NCBI RefSeq assembly: GCF_030272615.1
Contig: NC_081415.1
Span: 269,147,425-269,211,424, forward strand
Direction of reading: 5' to 3'
Length of the DNA: 64,000 bases
From: Cryptomeria japonica
Lineage: Eukaryota > Streptophyta > Pinopsida > Cupressales > Cupressaceae
Part shown: piece after piece, positions 12,042-22,098 of the stretch
Numbering within the stretch: the first letter of the stretch is position 1
Layout of the letters: the number at the start of each line of letters is the position of its first letter
Made by a program: the position numbers and the translations under genes
The notes under the pieces: generated by a model
What the model saw: the letters and a program-made list of their open reading frames with translations, nothing else
The model's database searches: none
Told to the model about the DNA's origin: nothing

Positions 12042-15000
12042 ATGGCTTCTTCTTCTACTCCCGAGTTTATTCCGAACCCTACCATTGTGGAAAATGTGAA
12101 ACACCCTAGGCCCATGTTTAAGATAATTCCCAAAATTACTAAGCAAGATGACTCTATAGGGGCATTTTCAAAAATTCCTAAAGGTGTAGCATTCACAAAA
12201 GACCCTAGGATTTATATACATTGCAATATAGAAGAACTAGGTTCTGAAGAATTGATGAAAATATTTACTAAGGTAATTTGTGATGAAAATGGTGATGTTA
12301 AACCCGAACACAAAATTATAGAAACTCTAGGTTTTGTGGAGATACTGAACATTCCCCAATTTCTAGAGGAAGTAGTAAGGATTGTACTGAGTAGAGCACA
12401 TGGAGAATTCTTATGATTGGATTCTGTTTGCAAAATAACCAGACAAGCAATTTGGGCAATAACTGGTTTACCCTCAACCAACAACAGACCTGATAAGACT
12501 AAGAAGATTCCTAACAACAAAGTCATGAGCCTAACTGGAGCAACATCTGACAATAGATCACTGAGAGTGAATGATATCAAGGACATCAATGTGAGATTTG
12601 TAAGTATGGTGTTAGGGTACAAGACTACACATGCTAACAGGCTAAATTCAGTTTCTAGTCTTTGTATAAACAATGCTTATGAGATGGTTAACAACAATGC
12701 AATGATAGATGTGTGTGAATGGATAAAAGATGAACTCATTGAAAATTTGAAAAAGATTAAAGGAGATAAGAAAGGGATATTCCACTTTGGAAATCTTTTG
12801 GTATGTTTAATGTTGTATTTCAGTAAGGAGATCCCGGGTACAGGACTTAAAGACTTTGGATATGATATATCGGTAGGAAAGAAACTATAGGAAGCTTTTA
12901 CTGACATGGGAATTGCTAGAGACAAAAACATAACAGACTACTTCGAAACCTTCCAAGCTAAAATGAGAACTAGAGAAAGGCTACCATAGAGTGTAGTAGA
13001 CAAATATAACAAAGAAATCTATTTTGTTATCAAAAGAGATGAAACATGGATGGAGGCTGTACTTCCTATGACTATTTGGGTGACTGAAATGGGATATGAA
13101 GTAGATCTTACCATTTTGGAGACATATGCTAAAGCTTTACTAGAAGCACCAAGAGAACCATCAGAAAAAGTCTTTGGTAGTGCTGAGACTATTGAAGGAG
13201 ATGTAAATTTGTTGAAGAAAATGAAGAAAAGAGAAAAATTCATTAGAGTTGCTTCTAAGAAAGTTAAAGAAATCAAGGAAAATGTAATGAACATTAGTGG
13301 CATATCAGCTAGTGAACTTGAAGGACTTCAACCAGAGGCACACATTTCACCGGTTGACACATCTTCTGGAACTGATAGTGAGAAACCAACAAAGTTTAAA
13401 AGAGTTGAAAGGAGGAAGAGAAAACCTTCACCGGTACCCTCTCCTTCACCTAAGAGAACAAGGACTTTGAGAAAGAAACAACAAGCAGTAAGGGGACCAC
13501 CCAAGAAACTCACACCAAAGAAGAAACAACAACCTATTACCCCTTCTTTGAATGATTTACTGAATGAGATAACTAATGATGGAAATTTGGCTAATGTACA
13601 CAAACTATATAACACATTTAATGATTCTGACAGGTAAAGCATTGAGAACAGTATAATTTTACATTTGGACATATATAAAAAGTTTTTAATTGAAGTTGTT
13701 GATGATTTACCTAATGATCTGTATAGGAGATTGGAAGCAAAAAGGATAGTGGTGATGGAATTAGATAAGAAACTAAAATTTGAAAAACTTCTAGCTGTAC
13801 ATCCTGTTAATTCAAAAGAAGAAAATGATGAACTGATTTCTGAGGCTAACTGATCTGTTTTTTCCAGTGGACACCGACAAGTAAGAAAGAGTAAAAGAGA
13901 TTGTAGATGAGACTGCTGATAATTGGGATATATTTTTTGTGGAGAAGGAAAAACAAGAGGAAATGAACCGACCAAAAAAGACATTTAAAGTGTATTAGAA
14001 GGACAAGGACAAGGGCGAAGGAAAGATTGGTGGAATTCCAAAAATCAAGATTACTGACAATCTACCGCCACCACCTTTGGATAATGCACCGATACACATA
14101 GATGATCCATCGGTTATTGACACTAAAGGTGTTACACATGATGACACAAATCCTGAATCTGAGATACTTTTTACCATGAATTTGGATACTCAGGAAGTAA
14201 ATATTGTTGTGGATAAGGATATTTCAGAGGTTAAGGAAGACAATGTTGATAGTGGCAACATGGCAGAGAAACCGGTAGAAACTGTTGAGGTTGAGATCCC
14301 AACCCAAACAGAGCAACCATTAGAAACTGAAAAACCTACTCAAGGTATAGATGCTGGCACAGGGCCACCAGAGATAGAGATACCGACAGTTGAACTTTTA
14401 GGAAAACAATCTGAGGCAGAGGTACACAGTGGAATAGAGAAACCAACAATCACTGAGACATCAAAATAGTTTGAGAAACCTTTGCAGGTTGAGATACAAA
14501 CCCAGACTGATCCACTAAAGGAAAATGCAAGTAAAATGGTTACAACTGATGGAAATACAGAGGTAATAAAGGTAATTGGTCAGACATCCGACACATTAGC
14601 AAGTGAATTCAGACCTACCAATGTTACAGAGGTACTTTTGGATTCAATCAAAAAGATAACGGATTGAAATGCATTGGCCTACAAGGCAATTGATAACACT
14701 GTACCTATTCTTAAATTGATTGCACCAAATTGTAACATAGATCATATTAAGGGTTCTTTAAGTAAATTGGACACATTGTCCAAATATATTGCTGACAATG
14801 TAATAACCATTGATAAAGTGAATGAGGACACAATAAAGGAGAGAGTTGAAAAAGAGGACAAATTATTTGATGACACCATAAAGAAGTGTACAAAACACCT
14901 AAATACATTATTACCGACACTGAACTCTACAATTTTGGATTACAAAGAGCTATACAGGGAACATGCAAACCCCACCTTTTGATGGTGAACATAGATAAGG

Positions 15001-15410
15001 AGATCAGTAAAACACAAAAGGAAATCGATGACATAGCTGATAACATAATTGGTTCATCCGGTCACATAATAGTTTTTGAGCAAGAAATGGCAGGTTTTGA
15101 GGAAAAATTAGAGAAACTTGAGAAAGAAAAGGCAAGGATCAGGTCTAATGCCCAAGAGCTTAAAAATAAACTTGGTCCCAAGTTGGACAATCTTATTTCT
15201 CAGAGAATAGAAATATCTAAGGCATTACTTCAGGGAGAGAGATCACTGGAAGATCACATGCATTATATCACCGGCATGATCCAACAGATTGAGGCAACCT
15301 TGAATGACAACAAAAGGATCATGCAAAGTCTAACCAGATATCTTTCAGATTGTAACCAACTGGTTACAAACTTTGAGGTAAAAGTTTTGCACTCATTTGA
15401 CTATTTTTGA
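12042..15410 (+). pseudogene. Element B ORF2: unrecognised protein with TGLP domain, basic linker and coiled coil
   Basis: It opens MASSSTPEF, and the copy in element C opens MASSSN. Order: a short variable N-terminus; a globular domain with FTKDPRIYIH and IEELGSEEL blocks; a conserved WAITGLPSTNNRPDK segment; then F-G-N-L-L-V-C-L-M-L-Y. A KR/SP-rich basic linker (about 13400-13530), an acidic P/T/E-rich stretch (14100-14470) and a long C-terminal coiled coil (about 14980-15380) follow. Stops at 12415, 12888, 12988, 13636, 13850, 13996, 14467, 14665 and 14980 interrupt it, yet nearly all frame stays readable. The central segment recalls plant-mobile or transposon-associated domains, a weak resemblance only. 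It replaces pol in position. Function unknown. Confidence 0.72.
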
Positions 15411-15424
15411 CAACCTTTGTCATT

Positions 15425-15583
15425 GATGTCAAAGGGGGAGTAGTAGAGAGAAAAATTGCTTATTCACAGGAGATCATTTTCATAGGGGGAGCACATCTTT
15501 TTGGAAACTTTTTGGACCTCTTTTTTTGGAACAGTTTTTGGATTTTTCTCATGAATGTTGCCATCAATGCCAAAGGGGGAGAT
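15425..15583 (+). promoter_or_regulatory. Repeated purine motifs ending in the polypurine tract of element B
   Basis: Three purine blocks precede the 3' LTR: tcaaagggggagtag (near 15430), atagggggagcac (near 15482) and ccaaagggggagatt (15570-15583). The last is the working polypurine tract. The same three, in the same order, occur at 24750-24902 in the second B copy. Confidence 0.75.
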
Positions 15584-16383
15584 TGTTGGCATTCTACACT
15601 CTTATGAGAATAGTTGATGTTGTCATTGATGGAAACCAACTGGCAATCACCTGGCAACCCACCGGCAGTTACCGTCACTAGCAATAGACTTCTACATACA
15701 CCAGTAGGCACTTCACCGGCAGCGACAACAATGCATACCGACACTCAAGCCGACATGGAATAAACTTTTGTTTATTGTTTTATAATGTAATTATTTCTTG
15801 TAAAGGCCAACATGGTATATTATAAAATACTCATATATGTATGAGATCTTATTGGTCATTTTGATATGATGATGTATGAGAGAGAGAATATAGATGATAT
15901 TTTTGTTTAAGGTGATATAGTTGACAATGAAGGTTTTGGTTATAGACTGAGCTTACACCGGTACTGAACCTAGCATAGTTGATGCTGATCTGAAGCAGTA
16001 CATTATATTGGATTTTGATAATCCATTTTGTAAGTCAGTGAGACTTCCATTTTGTAGTTGAATAGTGAGCTCTAGGCTGCTAGCCTTCCTGCATGTGCAG
16101 GCCCCTCATTGTAAGTAATATTTATTCATTGGCCAGTGAGTGAATATTGTGGGTCACAAATCCCACTGAGGTTTTTCCCACACCGGGTTTCCTCGTTAAT
16201 ATCTTGTGTTATGGTTTGTTCTCTATGCTATCTTTGTTATTCTTATTTGCTACATTAATTCTTATTTACCGGTACACCATTTTGGGATACAAAGTTCTTA
16301 ATAAGTTTAAATATTTTCCTAACCGGTTGGACACCGATTCACCCCGCCTCTCAGTGTCTTTGGGATTTTCATTGATTCTAACA
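15584..16383 (+). repeat. 3' LTR of element B
   Basis: It is 800 bp, pairs with 9757-10556 without any net length change, and ends attctaaca. Confidence 0.92.
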
Positions 16384-16712
16384 TCTCGCTACTCATCCTC
16401 AAATTTTGGACTTAATTTGGACCCAAAAACCATTGCCCAATACAACAAAAAATAGGAATGAAACTTAGATATATATGAATACAATCGATCAACACCATAT
16501 CTAATAAACATAAATATCCAGATCACTATCAACTCAACTAATCCATATTGAAACACATCTTCTAGAGCACCAAAGGTTCGAGGGAGCACCAAAGGTTCTG
16601 GGGACACATCTTCTGGATCACCAACACCAAGATTAAATTTTGACACCAATGACAACCATTATGTTGACATCAATGGCAACCAATCATACTCAACAATAAC
16701 AGATTTGTAACA
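16384..16712 (-). repeat. LTR fragment of copia element D
   Basis: On the minus strand the LTR starts TGTTACAAATCTG, directly after the purine tract gacaaagggggagat (16713-16727). It is cut at 16384 by element B. Confidence 0.7.
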
Positions 16713-16929
16713 ATCTCCCCCTTTGTCATTGATGGCAACATCCATCAACAACAAATAACAAAACTCTCTCTGCACAACTCTACATCTCTCCATCTTCTCT
16801 ACATCATCAGATAAACAACTATGCATCTCTCTCCCTTTGAAATAAAGGACAAAGGTGGGCATAACTCCCCCTATGAAACTCAATCCTGGCCCCCCAAAGA
16901 GGAAGCACCTAGACATCAGTCCAGATATT

Positions 16930-17930
16930 GATGTATAAGCAGTTAACTAGACAAATGCACACCCAAATATACTTTAGTTCAAACTAGGAAGGGGAAATAC
17001 CCCTAACTTCTGCCAGAGATACTCAAAGGTATCTTTGCACAACACCTTTGTGAAGATATTTGCAATATGCTCTTTTGTAGGTACATACTCAAGATTTACT
17101 TCATTATCCAGCACCTTTCCCTCAAGAAGTGATACCAAATATATATATGCTTTTCTTTGGAATGTTGTATCGGATTCTTAGAAATTTTTATTGCACTAGT
17201 GTTATCACACATAATAGAGATGGGTTCATTGAATGTTATGCCAATATCCTTCAAAATATGCTTCATCCATATATAGAATCTATGTGCAACATGAGGATGC
17301 TGCAATGTATTTTGCTTCATCTGTAGATAAGGAGACAAAATCCCACTTCTTACTTGAGCAAGCAACTAACCGGGAGCCAAGAAAGAATGCTCCACCACTT
17401 GCACTTTTTCTGTCATCAACACTTCCTGTTGAATCTGCATCAGTATAAGCCATCATAGTGAAATTTAAATTTATGGGATACCATAAGCCAAACTCTTTTA
17501 TTCCTTTTAGATATCTGAAAATTCTTTTTCCGCCACAACATGTGATTCCTTTGGTTCTTGCTGAAATCTAGCTGCCAAACAAACTACATAGATGATATCC
17601 GCTGTGGTTGTAGTAAAATATAATAGTCCTCCAATCATTGATCTATACTAACTTGCATTTTCTTTAGGGGAATTATCATCTTTTGTCAACTTGCATCCAG
17701 TGGTCATAGGTGTACACACCGGTTAGGAATTATCCAACCTAAACCTCTTCAACAATTCCTTAATGTATTTAGACTGAGAAATGAAAAATCCCTTATCATT
17801 CCAATTTACCTACAAAGCAAGAAATAAATTTAACTCATTGATCATGAACATCTAAAATTCCTTCTGCATTTCATTAGCAAATTTTCTGCACATGCCTTCA
17901 TTTCCTCCAAATAAAATATTAGGAATATTT
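16930..17930 (-). pseudogene. Copia element D: RT C-terminus and RNase H fragment
   Basis: Reading leftward from 17930, the sequence starts at the tail of the catalytic box (I-L-F-G-G-N). It continues with GFFISQSKYIKELLKRF, PMTTGCKLTKDD, YRSMIGGLLYFT and PKESHVVA blocks. RNase H pieces include CDNTSAIKISKNP, HSKEKHI and YHFLRE, ending near a purine tract and LTR. These are late copia pol blocks of the lineage with long caaagggggag tracts (SIRE/Maximus-like by resemblance). Frameshifts and stops are frequent and everything upstream of the YVDD box is missing. D is the nearest candidate relative of an enzyme source for B and C; that link is inference. Confidence 0.82.
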
Positions 17931-18241
17931 TATTATTTCTCCTAGCTACCCCTACCTACCCTTGTATCTCATTGAGCCACATGTCATGATGGTGTGATCT
18001 CTAGCCTTGCCTTTATAAGCAGACTCATTTACATTGTACATGCAATTTTAATCCAATTCAATCCAATCCAACAATCAACTCAGTTGCGTATTTTGAATTA
18101 TTGATGAGAATACAGTTTGTTCTTGTCACATATTTTGTTCTCTCTTGTTTGTGCTATCAATTGGACTCTATATCTTGGCAAATTCTCACAAATAAAAATT
18201 ATCCTTTGCACCTTTGTCTGGTATTGACTTCTTGCACCAAC
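17931..18241 (+). repeat. LTR-like sequence truncating element D
   Basis: It starts tattaggaatattttatt (a possible mutated TG start) and ends ttgcaccaaca. An internal cctttataag TATA-like word and general layout resemble the LTR at 719. No target duplication or partner LTR was found, so it is a candidate solo LTR only. Confidence 0.35.
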
Positions 18242-19333
18242 ACTCTAGTTGATAGATTTTGATTTGCAAGAATAGTTTTAAATTATTATTTTTCCTAAAA
18301 TTTAGATTTTAGTTCTCTTACATTATCACATAAACACCCATTTTTATTGATCCATATTAAGTTAAGAGAAGAGCTATATTACTTCTTACATTTGATATAA
18401 GTACTTGAGAACTAAACCTTCTGCACAAATATATTTGAAAGAGTAAAGTAAATTTTTTTTTAACCATTTGGTGCTATGAAAAACAACAATGAAGCTTCAT
18501 TTGTTGATGTGTTCAAATTAGATCTTACTATCCACTGTGCTTATACATATTTCTTATGCAATTATTTTCAACACATCACATTGGCATATTTGATTATCAA
18601 TGGATATTCATTATTATTTTTTAGATAATTTTCCTCTCAAATTCTGAGCTATATGCATAGACTTGTTTAGATAATATTACATCTTCATGTAGAATGATTA
18701 GGGCCATCTATTCATGATATTATGTCGTGTTGTTTAGAAATATTGCATCTAAAACACTATATATTATCAAGTTTAAAATCCTACATTTTGATATGTTTAT
18801 GCTATTATTGTTATTTCTTCTTCTTCTTCTTCTTCTTCTTCTTTTCCCCAAATTTAATTGAATATTGTCGTCTCATTATTGTTTGTAAATTATACCCTTT
18901 GTTCATGCGGTATAGTGGTAATGTTCTCGATTGATGCCTACATTACCATGCCACAGAAAATATTTTGGGGTGTTTTGCAAGTTTGTATCTTCTTTTTCTA
19001 TTTTAGAGAATTATTAAACTTCCCCTTAAGAACTTTAAAAGCAATTTAGTGATTTCCCATTTGATGTTTTTCTTTTTAACCTTAAGGGAATAAATTATAT
19101 GAAATCAAAGAACAAATATAAAGCTAACTCTGTAACTTGAGTTGGTTGAGAATGTTTACCAAATTTACATCAAACTGATGTGATTTTGAGTTTCAGACCG
19201 ATAAATTAAAAAAATGAAATAATAGTACTTAATGGTTTTTTGGGTTAGATATGATGACGGTCCATATATTCTATATTCTTGGAAGGAATATGTATTGAAA
19301 TTAAATTTAGTTTGCTCTTTTTCCTCAAATAGA
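18242..19333. other. AT-rich sequence without a gene
   Basis: It contains a TTC microsatellite and a possible tRNA-like SINE head near 19130-19210 (acttgagttggttgag, then gagtttcagacc). No supportable coding region was seen. Confidence 0.4.
18815..18844 (+). repeat. TTC trinucleotide microsatellite
   Basis: About nine uninterrupted ttc units. Confidence 0.95.
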
Positions 19334-19625
19334 TGAAACAACTATGGTAGATTCAAAATTTAGCTTCCTTGATTGCTAGAAGCTCAAATTTAGGGTCTAT
19401 TAAATTAATTCAATTGACCTTCCATTCATATTCTCTTTTGATGCGAATCTAATTCCAAGAGATAACATATGGAAATACTATTAGACTACCACAAACTTCT
19501 TTAGATTTTAAGATCTAATCATTTAATTATGGGACCACCATTATTAATGAATGGTTCCATAAGATAACAACCTTCTCTCTATTGGAAACCAACAATTGAT
19601 ACATGTGGTATGATGTTGCATTTAT
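19334..19625 (+). repeat. Dispersed repeat R1, copy 2 (truncated)
   Basis: It matches 505-718 joined to 2979-3045 and so shows the empty site of the 719-2978 element (ccattattaatgaatgg). Similarity stops after gatacatgtgg. Confidence 0.8.
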
Positions 19626-20076
19626 TAATTTTTCAACAATCTTAATCTTTTTTTTTAGGGTCACCTTATCACAAGAGATTCAATCTAGTAGTTTATGATT
19701 ACAATATTGACATTAGGGGCATTAGAAGTTACTTAAGATATTTTTACATTAGAAACATGTAACTATATAAGCCCATCTAGGTGAAGCTGTTAGTTCCTTA
19801 CCAATCTTGTTCAATAACAATTAGCATTCAAGGTAGAAAGGTTGTCTTCCTTTGATAAACTATTGATTTGGTTAAAATTATTTGTAAATTTTATCGCACA
19901 TGTTTGTAATTCTTCCAAATCCATTTACTAGGTATTTCTCTTCATTCTTTCTCCTTTCTGAAACACATTGAAGTTCTGAATTTGGTTGAGAAATGTAAAA
20001 GTTATGGCTATTTGAATGTTTACCCTTTATAGCAATCTGCAATTTGGAAATTGTTAGTTATGTTATGGATTTCTAT
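19626..20076. other. Sequence without a recognised feature
   Basis: No gene or repeat is recognised. It is the left flank of element C and ends in tctat, the element C target site. Confidence 0.4.
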
Positions 20077-20294
20077 TGTTGGAATCCGAGAACACTGAGA
20101 GGGGGTGTGAATCAATGTTCTATCGGTAAAACTAATTCTGAACTTGTTGCTTATGAACCGATTAACAACAAATAAAATTAAAGTGTATAAACCAAATAAC
20201 ACATAAAGAAGCAACACCATAACACCAATATTTATACGTGGAAAACCCTATAAAGGGAAAAACCACGGTGGGGCTGATACCCACAATAACTATT
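20077..20294 (-). repeat. 3' LTR of element C, outer part
   Basis: It matches 30564-30780 and is interrupted at 20295 by a solo LTR. The remainder is at 21511-22098. Confidence 0.88.
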
Positions 20295-21510
20295 TGTTGG
20301 CCATTTAGTGGAATTGATTATGTGTTGTATTGATATTTTGTCATTTATGCCAACACTATCTGTTTGGATGCTTTACCGACACCCTTCTGGTCTCGGTAAG
20401 TTGAGTGGTTTCTGGTTGATTTGGATCCAACATGATCCGGTAGGCTCCGGTATAGTTTGGTGATGGAATTGGCTTGTTCATAATACTCATGCTCATATTT
20501 GGTCAGTTGGTTTTGGTCTGGTGATCGAATGCTATCCTGCTTGCTTAGAAGCTTAGTTTCTGGTTCCGGCAAGGGTTTCACCAACAGAGCTTTTGATGAA
20601 GATCTTTGATGAATTGCATAAATGGTGTTGGTGAAGCTTCTAGTGGAGTTTAAGGATGTTGTTGGTGATCATGTTCGAGACTTGGCAGATGGAGATCATT
20701 GTTGTAATGTGTGGACCTATACTGGGTCCCGATTGATCTAGGTTATGGACCGACTTTAATGTAACGTGTGGATTGGACCTCTCGATGTATTTCTGAGATG
20801 TCTTATGTGTTGGATATTATTTTTTTGGTCTAAGGCCGACATGGTTTGTAATTATGTAATTGGTTTATTATTTGGTGGCCAACCTAATTGTTTATGGTTG
20901 AGGGTTTGTATATATAGAAGTAAGATCTCATTGTAGATCATCATGGTTATGGTTAGAGGTCATGGTCAAAGAATGTAATGTGGAAATAATGTAATATCAT
21001 TCAAGCAAAGGATTTGGTCGATGATTGGAGATTGAATTGGGTTTATGTAAGAGGATTTAGTCCTCTGATATTGAGCTTAAGCAGAACTATACTCAGGCAT
21101 AGAGATGCTATCTTTTGCAGTTCAACACTTCTCCGGATTGTAGTCTAGATTTATATGTAGTCAGTGAGGCTCCTTTTGTGATGAGCAGTGTGCTCTAGGC
21201 TGTTGGCCTTCCTGCAAGTGCAGGCCCCTCAATTGTAATTTACATACTACAGAAGAATTATCTGACTGTGGGTAGGCTTCCCACCATGGTTTTTCCCTTT
21301 ACCGACTTTTCCATGTATAAATCTTGGTGTCATGTGGAGGGTATTTATTCTGTGATTATTGTTTATGCTTAATTGGTTCAACTACTATTTTGGTATTAAT
21401 GTTTTGGGTTCTGGTCTTAAAGTTTAAATTGTTAATAGTTTTGGTAATTTTTGACAACTGATTCACCCCCACCCTCTCAGTTGTCTTTTGATTATCTGAA
21501 CTGTCTAACA
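20295..21510 (+). mobile_element. Solo LTR inserted in the element C LTR
   Basis: A 1,216-bp block starts TGTTGGCC and ends CTGTCTAACA. It is flanked by ctatt (20290-20294) and ctata (21511-21515). The intact LTR at 30564-31560 shows the empty site (cacaatatctatatacttg). It shares gctctaggctgttggcc and gtgcaggcccctc blocks and the ttcaccccc...ctcagt end with the LTRs of B and C. Only one LTR and no interior are present, so it is the product of LTR-LTR recombination. Confidence 0.88.
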
Positions 21511-22098
21511 CTATATACTTGATCAAGGTATACAAATATTACATAGAGGGGATTGCACATGTAATCAGGCCAACTGCTTAGAGCTCACTGCTCAAACACA
21601 AGTCTCACTGAATTACATAACACTACAAAGTGATTACAATAAAAAATGAACTTATAAATTGCATCTGACCATGCTAGATAAGTTCTGGTTCACGCTCTGT
21701 TAACCCTCTCTGTCTATTGGTTCACTAATGCTCTGTTCTGCCCTGTTCTGCTACCGGTTTAGACTGCACACGTGAAACTGTGCACTAAAGCTTTCTATCG
21801 CTGACCTAAATGCATACCATCAATCTGTTATTAAGTCGCAACCATAATCGCATTCCAAAAACATCATCATATAATCCATCGCTAAAGGATCTCCTTAAAT
21901 ACCCTATTAACTTTTCACCATGTCGGCTTCAATGAAGGATATAATCCCGTTGGCTGCCAGATCACAAGGTATTTCATATATAATCCTGATGACCATGTCA
22001 ACCTTCACATGCTAGCAAAAATTCTATTAAAAAATAAAATCGGGGCCACAAGATATCTTAGCCGTGTCCCATCCTTAACTAGGTTCCAAATACACGTT
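21511..22098 (-). repeat. 3' LTR of element C, inner part (truncated)
   Basis: It matches 30781-31374 of the intact LTR. Similarity stops at cgtt/accggga, about 190 bp before the LTR should end. Confidence 0.85.

Larger units (their letters stand above)
9757..16383 (+). mobile_element. Non-autonomous LTR element B with two ORFs and no pol
   Basis: Two LTRs of exactly 800 bp each (9757-10556 and 15584-16383) start TGTTGGCATT and end ATTCTAACA. A tRNA-Met type primer site (ttgtatcagagc) follows the left LTR and aaagggggagat precedes the right one. The 5 kb between them holds a gag-like coiled-coil/zinc-knuckle ORF and a long second ORF. No protease, integrase, RT or RNase H block can be found in any frame. 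LTR differences are few (roughly 5-8%). The flanks tgccg and tctcg are not a clean target duplication. To the right it abuts a copia LTR fragment (D). Confidence 0.9.

Noticed and set aside
12212-12673. Minus-strand frame of 153 codons across ORF2 of element B
   Set aside because: It is antisense to the conserved ORF2 blocks and not conserved in C.
9752-16388. A clean 5-bp target duplication for element B
   Set aside because: The flanks are tgccg and tctcg, only three of five matching; insertion into element D is supported by context instead.
18900-18960. tRNA-Gly-like words (gcggtatagtggtaatgttctc)
   Set aside because: No acceptor stem, anticodon arm or T-loop could be paired downstream.
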